A stretch of 64,000 bases of DNA from Streptomyces sp. S465 (GTDB lineage Bacteria > Actinomycetota > Actinomycetes > Streptomycetales > Streptomycetaceae): the NCBI RefSeq assembly GCF_026898115.1, contig NZ_CP114036.1:868001-932000 (forward strand), in the 5' to 3' direction. Shown here piece by piece: positions 1 to 6,883 of this stretch; the stretch's first letter is position 1, and every line of letters begins with the position of its first letter. Both the position numbers and the translations under genes were made by a program. The notes beneath the pieces were generated by a model. That model saw only the letters and a program-made list of their open reading frames with translations. It had not been told where the DNA came from and did not search any database.

Positions 1-999
1 CAGCTCGACCAGCTCACGCTGACCTCACGGGCCTTCCACAACGACCGGCTGGCCGGGTTCGCCGAAGCCGTGGCGGAGCTCACCGGGCTCTCCATGGTGC
101 TGCCGATGAACACCGGCGCGGAGGCGGTGGAGAGCGCCATCAAGGTCGCCCGCAAATGGGCGTACGAGGTGAAGGGCGTCGCCCCGGACCAGGCCACCAT
201 CGTGGTGGCGGCCGACAACTTCCACGGCCGCACGACGACGATCGTCGGATTCTCCAGCGACCCCGTCGCCCGCGACGGCTTCGGCCCGTTCGCCCCGGGC
301 TTCCGCGTCGTGCCGTACAACGACCTCGCGGCGCTGGAAGCCGCCGTCGACGCGACCACGGCGGCGGTCCTCATCGAACCCATCCAGGGCGAGGCGGGCG
401 TCGTCATCCCCGATGACGGCTATCTGCGGGGGGTGCGCGAGCTGACCCGGCGCACCGGGACGCTGTTCATCGCCGACGAGATCCAGTCCGGCCTCGGCCG
501 CACCGGCACCACACTGGCGGTCGAGCACGAGTCGGTGACGCCGGACGTCCTGCTGCTCGGCAAAGCGCTGGGCGGCGGCATCGTGCCGGTGTCGGCGGTC
601 GTGGCCGACCGGGCGGTGCTCGGGGTGCTGCGCCCCGGCGAGCACGGCTCCACCTTCGGCGGCAACCCGCTGGCCGCGGCGGTCGGCTCGGCCGTGGTCG
701 ATCTGCTGCGCACGGGCACCTACCAGCGCCGGGCGGCGGAGCTGGGCCAGGTGCTGCGGGACGGACTGGCCGCGCTGACCGGCAAGGGCGTCGTGGGCTA
801 CCGCTGCCGCGGACTGTGGGCGGGCGTCGACGTGGACCCCGCCCTCGGTACCGGCCGCGAGGTGAGCGAGCGGCTGATGGCCGAGGGGGTCCTGGTCAAG
901 GACACCCATGGCTCGACGATCCGCCTGGCACCGCCGCTGACCATCACCCGCGAGGAGCTGGAGTCGTCGCTGGCGGCGCTGGAGAAGGTGCTCGGCTGA
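1..999 (+). CDS. rocD: Ornithine--oxo-acid aminotransferase, 5' end missing
   Basis: PLP-dependent aminotransferase that converts ornithine and 2-oxoglutarate to glutamate semialdehyde and glutamate in arginine/ornithine catabolism. The frame is open from base 1, and the N-terminal region encoded here (LTLTSRAFHND) is typical of ornithine aminotransferases. The fold-type I landmarks are present: FIADEIQSGLGRTG at 466-507 with the cofactor Asp, and GKALGGG with the Schiff-base Lys codon at 562-564. 332 residues are present; the family is about 400 long, so roughly 70 residues lie left of the window. It ends at TGA 997-999 and is followed by an unusual tandem-repeat spacer. The class III aminotransferase call is certain; ornithine specificity is very likely. 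Confidence 0.93.
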   Translation, partial: QLDQLTLTSRAFHNDRLAGFAEAVAELTGLSMVLPMNTGAEAVESAIKVARKWAYEVKGVAPDQATIVVAADNFHGRTTTIVGFSSDPVARDGFGPFAPGFRVVPYNDLAALEAAVDATTAAVLIEPIQGEAGVVIPDDGYLRGVRELTRRTGTLFIADEIQSGLGRTGTTLAVEHESVTPDVLLLGKALGGGIVPVSAVVADRAVLGVLRPGEHGSTFGGNPLAAAVGSAVVDLLRTGTYQRRAAELGQVLRDGLAALTGKGVVGYRCRGLWAGVDVDPALGTGREVSERLMAEGVLVKDTHGSTIRLAPPLTITREELESSLAALEKVLG

Positions 1000-1096
1000 T
1001 CGATCGGTCGCCCGTTGTGGTGCGCTGGGGGGCGCCCGGGTGCCGGGGATCCGCGCTCGGTGGCAGGGCGCGGGAGGTGTCCAGGCACCGAGGCCG

Positions 1097-1235
1097 CCCA
1101 GGCACGGAGCGCGCCCCAGCGCGAGACGTACCCCAGCACGGGGCGTGCGCGCCAGCGCAGGACGTACCCCAGCACGGAACACACCCCAGCGCGGGACATA
1201 CCCAGCACGGGACGTGCGCCGGCGCGGGACGTGTC
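1097..1235. repeat. 17-bp imperfect tandem repeat, about 8 units
   Basis: Eight head-to-tail units of 17-19 bp start near 1097, 1114, 1131, 1150, 1167, 1184, 1201 and 1219, with consensus CCCCAGCRCGGGACGTA. GCGC-type and GCAC-type units alternate, so there is a weak 34-36 bp higher-order period. The array begins about 100 bp after the rocD stop. The rest of the 488-bp gap (1000-1487) holds no convincing gene. A second duplication in it, GGGGTCCGGCAGGC, occurs at 1248-1261 and 1393-1406. Confidence 0.85.
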
Positions 1236-1487
1236 CCGCAGGCGCGCGGGGTCCGGCAGGCCGCGCCGCCGGGCCCCGCGCGCCGCCAGATCGCCGCGCC
1301 GCTCCCCCGGTACGCGCCACAGGGCACGGTCTGGCCCCGGAGCGCGGCCGGTGGGCGCGAGGGGAGGCAGAGTGGAAGGTGGTGGGACCCGTGGGGTCCG
1401 GCAGGCACCGCCGCCGGGCGGGGCGCCGGCCGCGTCCGCCGGGTCCGTGGCCACCAGAAGCGGCCATTCGCAGGTGAGGAGCAGGCC

Positions 1488-1778
1488 ATGGCGCACACAG
1501 TGGAGTGGACGGTCCACCTCTACCTCTCCGAGGACGAGGGGAGGACCACGGCGCGCGTGGAGCTGGAGACCGGGGCCACGGCGCTCACCGGCCGGGGACT
1601 GGCCCGGTGCAACCCGGACGACGAGGACGTGCCGGTGATCGGCGATGAGCTCGCGGCCGGGCGGGCGCTCAGCGATCTGGGGCAGCAGCTGGTGCACGCC
1701 GCCGAGCGGGACCTGGAGAGCGTGGGCGCGCCCCCGGCCTCGCGCAGGCCGCGGCCCGGCTACGGCTGGATCGCCTGA
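1488..1778 (+). CDS. DUF1876 (dsRBD-like) domain protein
   Basis: A 96-residue soluble protein whose body (VEWTVHLYLSEDEGRTTARV, then TALTGRGLARCNPDD and IGDELAAGRALSDL) matches the actinobacterial DUF1876 family, predicted to resemble a double-stranded RNA-binding fold. The biological role of the family is not established. The start is the ATG preceded by GTGAGGAGCAG, a good Shine-Dalgarno at 1474-1483. The frame is open further upstream, but that stretch runs through the repeat spacer and is not believable coding sequence. The last 19 bp overlap the convergent regulator gene. Confidence 0.88.
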   Translation: MAHTVEWTVHLYLSEDEGRTTARVELETGATALTGRGLARCNPDDEDVPVIGDELAAGRALSDLGQQLVHAAERDLESVGAPPASRRPRPGYGWIA

Positions 1779-2521
1779 GGCACCGCGGGTACGGCCGGCG
1801 CCCGGACGCCCTCGGCGTCGGGCCGGGCGGGCGCCGCCCGGTCGACGTCCTCGGCCGCCTTGGCGAGCAGATCGAGCATGGCCAGTTCGGCGCCGGGCGC
1901 GTCGCGGTCCCGTATGGCCTCCAGCACCCGGCGGTGGCTGGGCACGGGGTCGTCGGCGTCGCCGTGGGCGTGCACCGGGCGGTCGCGCTCCCGCAGTCCG
2001 GGCTCCAGGATCAGCTCGAGGCGGGCGAGGAGTTCATTGCCGGTGGCGGCGAGCAGCGCGCGGTGGAAGGCGGCGTCCGCCTCCGCCTCGGCCGCCAGAT
2101 CGCCCCGGGCGCGCTCCATGGCGGCCAGCGCGGTTTCCAGTTCGGTCAGGTCGGCGTCGGTGCGGCGCAGCGCCGCGCGGTGGGCGGCGGCGGGTTCGAC
2201 GACGGCGCGGATGTCGGTGAGGTCGCGCATCAGCCGCCGGCCGTCCCCGCCGGCCATGCGCCAGCGGATCACATCGGCGTCGAGGAGGTTCCAGGCGGAG
2301 CGGGGTCGGACGAAGGTGCCGCGCTTCTGCCGGGCGTCGATGAGGCCCTTGCCCGCGAGCACCTTGAGGGCTTCGCGCATCACCGTAAGGCTGACGTCCA
2401 GCTCCTCGCCCAGCGCGCGGACGTCGAGGATGTCGCCCTCGGCGAAGTCTCCGGTGACGACGCGGGCACCCAGCCGCTGGACCACTTCGCCGTGCACGCC
2501 TCGGCCGGCATAGGACGCCAT
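1760..2521 (-). CDS. FadR-type GntR transcriptional regulator (FCD domain)
   Basis: 253-residue repressor-type protein with an N-terminal winged helix (about 8-75; DVSLTVMREALKVLAGKGLI is the recognition part, then the wing RQKRGTFVRP). The C-terminal FCD ligand-binding domain (about 95-225) carries the metal-ligand pattern DAAFHRALLAATGN and PSHRRVLEAIRDRD. GAGGAG lies about 8 bases before the ATG. It is divergent from the glycosidase/transporter/AnmK operon and is its likely local regulator. The ligand is unknown; a sugar acid or amino sugar is an inference from context. The residues around the recognition helix resemble DgoR/UxuR-like members. Confidence 0.9.
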   Translation of the reverse strand: MASYAGRGVHGEVVQRLGARVVTGDFAEGDILDVRALGEELDVSLTVMREALKVLAGKGLIDARQKRGTFVRPRSAWNLLDADVIRWRMAGGDGRRLMRDLTDIRAVVEPAAAHRAALRRTDADLTELETALAAMERARGDLAAEAEADAAFHRALLAATGNELLARLELILEPGLRERDRPVHAHGDADDPVPSHRRVLEAIRDRDAPGAELAMLDLLAKAAEDVDRAAPARPDAEGVRAPAVPAVPQAIQP

Positions 2522-2593
2522 GGGGTCTTCTCCTCGGGGAAGGCCGGATGAACGGGGTCGGAAGCCACCCGTCGTCCGTCCACCCTAGCGTCG

Positions 2594-2643
2594 GCCATTA
2601 TTTATGGATACATCTTGACAGTCCGTTGACGCCCCCGGACGAT
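2594..2643 (+). promoter_or_regulatory. Candidate promoter/operator between regulator and hydrolase
   Basis: An AT-rich island in a GC-rich neighbourhood (ATTATTTATGGATACATC, 2597-2614) is followed by a perfect -35 hexamer TTGACA at 2615-2620. A weak -10 (GACGAT, 2638-2643) follows at 17 bp. The island could be the site where the divergent FadR-type regulator binds; no clean palindrome is visible. Confidence 0.4.
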
Positions 2644-2688
2644 GAACCGATCCCTCATCGCCGAGCCGCCGACCACGGGGAGTCCCCT

Positions 2689-3945
2689 GTGACGCTGTCG
2701 CCGCATCTGCCGGACAAACTGACCATCTCGCTGTGGGACTTCAGCTGGTACACCCGCACCGGCCCGGGTGAGCCCTTCGCCGACCTCGACCGCGCCTTCG
2801 AGGAGGCCGTGACGCGCGGCTACAACACGGTGCGTATCTGCGCCATGCCGTTCCTCCTCTTCGGCTCCCGGCTCGACACGGCCAAACTGCGGTTTTCGGG
2901 GCTGGGCGGCGCGTACGGGCAGCGGATGCGCTGGTACGACGTGGGCGGTGGCGGCGAGATCGACGGACGCGCCCGGCTGCGCGAACTGTTCGAGGCGGCC
3001 CTGCGCCATGACTGCTTCGTCATCCTCTCCAGCTGGGAGTACCAGCAGAGCCCGGCGTTCGGCGAGGGCCGCGCCTGGTTCGACGCGCTGATGGCCGTCG
3101 ACCCCGAGCGGCGCGCCGAGGTGCTCGCGGACGCGCTCGCCGATCTGATCGACTTCCTGGTGATCCACGGTCTGGACGACCGGATCGCCTTCACCGAACT
3201 GCACAACGAGGTCCAGGGCAGCCGGCTCACCGACGGGCTTCAGGGCGCGGACAAGGTGGTCGCCCTGCGGCCGCGGCTGGAGCGGGGCATCGCCCGGTTC
3301 AAGGAGCGCCATCCCAACCGGCCGGTCACGGTCAACTACGCCAAGGTGCCGGTCGGTTCGCTGCGCGGGGTGCCCCGCGAGGTGGATGTGGCGGTCTTCC
3401 ACCCCTATGTCTACGGGGTGCTGGACGAGCTGTTGACCACCTTCGCCCTGCGCGACCGGGGCCGCCCGTTCCCCCAGGAGCCGGTCCGCCGGGAGCTGCT
3501 GCGCCCCGGCGCCCCCGATCTGGCCGACTGGGCTCCCCCGCCCGGCGATCGCTGGCGGCTGGAGGCCACCACGGTCGGCCCCCGCGAGATCTACGTCCAC
3601 GACTGGTGCGACCCCGCCCGCTGGGACGCCTGGCTGTACGACCGCTATGCCGTGCACCGTACGGCGATGGACCAGCGGCTGGTCACCTGGATCGAGGCGG
3701 CCGCGGACTGGGCGGCCGGAAGCGGGGTCCCGCTGGTCTTCGGCGAGGGCTGGATCGGCTACACCCCGCTGCACGGGACCTTCGAGGAGGGGCCGGTGGG
3801 GGCCGCGTTCTGCCGCCGCGCGGTGGCGGAGTCGGCGCGGGTGGGCGCGTGGGGCGCGGTGGTGTGCTCCAACGCCGCGCCCCAGCACCCGATGTGGCAG
3901 GACATCGCGCTCCAGCGGGAGTGCAACGCGGTGCTGCGCGGCTGA
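2689..3945 (+). CDS. Cellulase-like (clan GH-A-type) glycoside hydrolase
   Basis: 418-residue cytoplasmic protein with no signal peptide. It has the look of a TIM-barrel glycosidase of the 'cellulase-like' family: TISLWDFSWYTRTGPGEPF opens the barrel, FTELHNEVQG carries the likely acid/base Glu174 in the Asn-Glu signature, and PLVFGEGWIGY carries the likely nucleophile Glu353. The start is GTG 2689 with GGGGAG at 2677-2682. The frame is open for a further 47 codons upstream, but that part lies over the promoter. It begins the apparent operon with the transporter and AnmK. The substrate is unknown; an imported oligosaccharide would fit the lack of export signal. Confidence 0.75.
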   Translation: MTLSPHLPDKLTISLWDFSWYTRTGPGEPFADLDRAFEEAVTRGYNTVRICAMPFLLFGSRLDTAKLRFSGLGGAYGQRMRWYDVGGGGEIDGRARLRELFEAALRHDCFVILSSWEYQQSPAFGEGRAWFDALMAVDPERRAEVLADALADLIDFLVIHGLDDRIAFTELHNEVQGSRLTDGLQGADKVVALRPRLERGIARFKERHPNRPVTVNYAKVPVGSLRGVPREVDVAVFHPYVYGVLDELLTTFALRDRGRPFPQEPVRRELLRPGAPDLADWAPPPGDRWRLEATTVGPREIYVHDWCDPARWDAWLYDRYAVHRTAMDQRLVTWIEAAADWAAGSGVPLVFGEGWIGYTPLHGTFEEGPVGAAFCRRAVAESARVGAWGAVVCSNAAPQHPMWQDIALQRECNAVLRG

Positions 3946-3991
3946 GCCGTGCGGCCGCCCACCGGCCGCGGACCCGCTGCCCCCTGCGCAT

Positions 3992-4063
3992 CGGTTTGCG
4001 AACCGGTGCTCACTCGTGCGCCGCTGGAGCCGCGCTCGCACCGGTAAGCACCCGCCCCGAGGG
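3992..4063 (+). promoter_or_regulatory. Structured leader upstream of the MHS transporter
   Basis: Two adjacent inverted repeats. First, CGGTTTGCGAACCG (3992-4005, 5-bp arms, 4-nt loop). Second, a hairpin with outer arms GGTGCT (4005-4010) and AGCACC (4047-4052), a symmetric 5x5 internal loop, inner arms GTGCG (4016-4020) and CGCAC (4037-4041), and a 16-nt apical loop. CCCCGAGGGG follows near 4055-4064. It could be a terminator, attenuator or regulatory RNA between the first and second genes of the operon. Confidence 0.45.
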
Positions 4064-4112
4064 GTACGGACATCACATCTCCTGTGGCGGTGACGGCGGA
4101 AAGGGCCCGGAT

Positions 4113-5534
4113 GTGACGACGTCCCCAGCGGATTCCCCAGACCGTGCCGCCGGGCGGGTCCGGCGCCGTGCGCTGGTGGCCGGTTCGGTCGGCAACCTCA
4201 TCGAGTGGTACGAGTTCGGTGTCTACGGCTTCTTCGCGACGATCATCGCCGCGAACTTCTTCACCCCCGACGGGGGCAGTGAGCTCGAGGGCCTGGTCAA
4301 AACCTATGCCTCCTTCGGGATCGCGTTCTTCTTCCGTCCCGTCGGCGCCGCCGTCTTCGGCCGGGTCGGCGATCGGATCGGCCGTCGGCCCACGCTGATC
4401 CTGGTGCTGCTGCTGATGACCGGCGCCACGACGCTCATCGGCGCGCTGCCCACGTACGACACGCTGGGCGCGGCCGCTCCCTGGCTGCTCACCCTGTTGC
4501 GGATCCTCCAGGGGCTGTCCGCGGGCGGGGAGTTCGGCGGCGCGGTGTCGATCATGACGGAGTTCGCTCCCCGGGGCAGGCGCGGGCTGTACGGGGCGTG
4601 GCAGTCGTTCACCGTGGCGCTGGGGCTGCTGGCCGGGGCCGGTGCGGCGGGGCTGTCGGCCACCGTGATGAGCGAGGAGTCACTGGGCGACTGGGGGTGG
4701 CGGGTGCCGTTCCTGCTGACCCTGCCGATCGGGCTGGTCGCCCTGTGGCTGCGGCTGAGGCTGGAGGAGACCCCGGCCTTCCGGGCGGCGGCGGGCAGGG
4801 AGGCCACCGCGGCGGCGGGCGGGGAGGCCACCACCGCGCCGGACCCGGTGGCGCCGCCCACCGGGCCGGAGCGGGTGGCGACCCCCCGCGAGGTGGCCGG
4901 GGCCGTCGTCCTGGGCGCCGCGCGCATCATGGGCTGGGCAGCGGCCGGTTACACCTTCCTGGTCGTCATGCCGTCGTACCTCCAGGCCACTGTGCACGCC
5001 ACCTTCCAGCAGGCGCTGGTGGCCACCGTGGTGGCCAACGCCGGCTTCGCGCTCGCCATCCTCCCGGCCGGTCTGCTCAGCGACCGGATCGGGCGGCGGC
5101 CGGTGATGCTGGCCGGGGCGGTGCTGGTGGTGGTGCTGGCCTTCCCGCTGCTCCATGTGGTGCAGGAGCCGGACGGTTCGGCGTTCAGACAAGGAGTGGC
5201 GGTCTTCGTCGCGGGCGTGGTGGTGGGACTGATGGCGGGCCCGGGGCCGGCCATGCTCGCCGAGATGTTCCCGACCCGGGTCCGCTACACGGGGCTGGGG
5301 CTGGCGTACGCGCTGTCCAACGCGGTGTTCTCCGGCTGCGCGGGGCTCATCATCACCGAGGTCGTCAAGCGCACCGGCGAGGTCGACATCCCGGCCTACT
5401 ACACCGCGGTGACCTGCGCCGTCAGCGTGCTCGCGCTGCTCACCCCGCGTGCGCGGGACCGCCACGGCGCGCCGCGCGGCCGGGCGCGGGCGGCCGACGG
5501 GAACCAGCGGCAGGAGGAAACGCCATGCGGGTGA
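4113..5534 (+). CDS. MFS transporter, metabolite:H+ symporter (MHS) type
   Basis: 473-residue, twelve-helix membrane protein. NLIEWYEFGVYGF in helix 1 is the signature of the MHS subfamily (shikimate, dicarboxylate, betaine and related importers). The loop motifs GRVGDRIGRRPTL (helices 2-3) and LSDRIGRRPVML (the helix 8-9 counterpart) are both intact, as is LRILQGLSAGGEFGGA. The start is GTG 4113, after GGCGGAAAGGG. The last 10 bases overlap anmK, so the two are translationally coupled. The pairing suggests import of a cell-wall-derived amino sugar, though known MHS substrates are organic acids; the substrate is inference only. A hydrophilic Ala/Gly-rich loop around residues 225-250 is poorly conserved in such carriers. 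Confidence 0.88.
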   Translation: MTTSPADSPDRAAGRVRRRALVAGSVGNLIEWYEFGVYGFFATIIAANFFTPDGGSELEGLVKTYASFGIAFFFRPVGAAVFGRVGDRIGRRPTLILVLLLMTGATTLIGALPTYDTLGAAAPWLLTLLRILQGLSAGGEFGGAVSIMTEFAPRGRRGLYGAWQSFTVALGLLAGAGAAGLSATVMSEESLGDWGWRVPFLLTLPIGLVALWLRLRLEETPAFRAAAGREATAAAGGEATTAPDPVAPPTGPERVATPREVAGAVVLGAARIMGWAAAGYTFLVVMPSYLQATVHATFQQALVATVVANAGFALAILPAGLLSDRIGRRPVMLAGAVLVVVLAFPLLHVVQEPDGSAFRQGVAVFVAGVVVGLMAGPGPAMLAEMFPTRVRYTGLGLAYALSNAVFSGCAGLIITEVVKRTGEVDIPAYYTAVTCAVSVLALLTPRARDRHGAPRGRARAADGNQRQEETPCG

Positions 5535-6697
5535 TCGGCCTGATGTCGGGCACGTCCCATGACGCGGTGGACGCCGCGGCAGCCGATCTGGTGCTGGACG
5601 GCGACACGGTGGTGCTGGCCCCGCTGGGTCTGGTCAGCGAGGCGTATCCGGAGGAGCTGCGGTCGGCGCTGAGCGCCGCGCTGCCCCCGGCGGCGACCAC
5701 CATGAAGGAGGTGTGCGCGCTGGACACCCGGATCGGCCAGGCGTTCGCCTCGCTGGCGGCCCGCGCCGACCGGGAGCTGTGCGCCGGGCGCGCGGATCTC
5801 ATCGGCTCGCACGGTCAGACGGTGTACCACTGGGCCGAGGGCGGGCGGGTGCACGGGACGCTGCAACTCGGCCAGCCCGCCTGGATCGCCGAGGCCACCG
5901 GCTGCCCGGTCGTCTCCGATCTGCGCGCCCGCGATGTGGCCGCCGGCGGCCAGGGCGCTCCCCTGGTCAGCCTGGTGGACGCCCTGTGGCTGCGCGGGCG
6001 GCCCGGTGTCCGCGCCGCCCTGAACCTCGGCGGGATCGCCAACATCACGGTGGTGTCGAGCGCCGGGGATCCGCTGGCCTTCGACACCGGCCCGGCCAAC
6101 GCGCTCATCGACGCGGCCGCCCGGGACCTGACGGGCGGTCGGCTGGACCATGACGCGGACGGCGCCATGGCGGCGCGCGGCACCGTCCACGGGCCGCTGC
6201 TGGAGCGGCTTCTGGCCGAGCCGTACTATGCGCTGCCCGCGCCCAAGACGACCGGCAAGGAGCTGTTCCACGGGTCGTATCTGCGGGCGGCCCTGGCCGC
6301 CGTGGGTCCGGTGCGGGACGACGACGTGGTCGCCACCGTCACCGAGCTGACCGCCCGCACCGTCGCCGACGCGGTGCGGTCGATGCACGCCACGGAGGTG
6401 ATCGCCTCGGGCGGCGGCACCCGTAACCCCACGCTGATGGGGGCGTTGCGCCGGGCGCTGGGCGGCATCGCGCTGCGGACCTCCGACGAACTCGGCCTTC
6501 CGGCGGCGGCGAAGGAGGCGTACGCCTTCGCCGTCCTCGCCTTTCTGACCGCCCATGGGCTGGCCGGTACGGCTCCGAGCTGCACCGGGGCCCGCCATCC
6601 CCGCGTGCTGGGGTCGATCACACCGGGGCGCCGCGGCCTCACCCTGCCCGCGCCGGGACAGCAGGCGCCCACCCGGCTGGAGATCTTCCGGCGCTGA
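5525..6697 (+). CDS. anmK: Anhydro-N-acetylmuramic acid kinase
   Basis: 390-residue enzyme that cleaves the 1,6-anhydro bond of anhydroMurNAc while phosphorylating it to MurNAc-6-phosphate, in peptidoglycan recycling. Hallmarks: GLMSGTSHDAVDAA near the N-terminus, GSHGQTVYHW, NLGGIANITVV, FDTGPANALIDA, and SGGGTRNPTLMGAL in the C-terminal ASKHA lobe. Length is normal (370-390). AGGAGG at 5512-5517 and a 10-bp overlap with the transporter gene indicate an operon. No MurNAc-6-P etherase (MurQ) gene is adjacent. The 186-bp gap after it holds no gene. Confidence 0.94.
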   Translation: MRVIGLMSGTSHDAVDAAAADLVLDGDTVVLAPLGLVSEAYPEELRSALSAALPPAATTMKEVCALDTRIGQAFASLAARADRELCAGRADLIGSHGQTVYHWAEGGRVHGTLQLGQPAWIAEATGCPVVSDLRARDVAAGGQGAPLVSLVDALWLRGRPGVRAALNLGGIANITVVSSAGDPLAFDTGPANALIDAAARDLTGGRLDHDADGAMAARGTVHGPLLERLLAEPYYALPAPKTTGKELFHGSYLRAALAAVGPVRDDDVVATVTELTARTVADAVRSMHATEVIASGGGTRNPTLMGALRRALGGIALRTSDELGLPAAAKEAYAFAVLAFLTAHGLAGTAPSCTGARHPRVLGSITPGRRGLTLPAPGQQAPTRLEIFRR

Positions 6698-6883
6698 GCG
6701 ACGGTGGCCGAATCTCGTCCACCGACGGTCCGACATCGGTGACGGAGTCTCCCTTCTCCTAGCGCGTCCCGACCGCGCCCGAGGTACGTTGGGAGGGTCT
6801 GTTAGCGGATGGGGTGAACGCGACTGAGCGACCCCCTGGTTGCCGGCGGGGGGCCGAGGGGGCTGACGGGGGGACGGGGGCAC

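Noticed and set aside
1097..1235. CRISPR array in the rocD spacer
   Set aside because: Units are contiguous 17-mers without unique spacers, and no cas genes are present.
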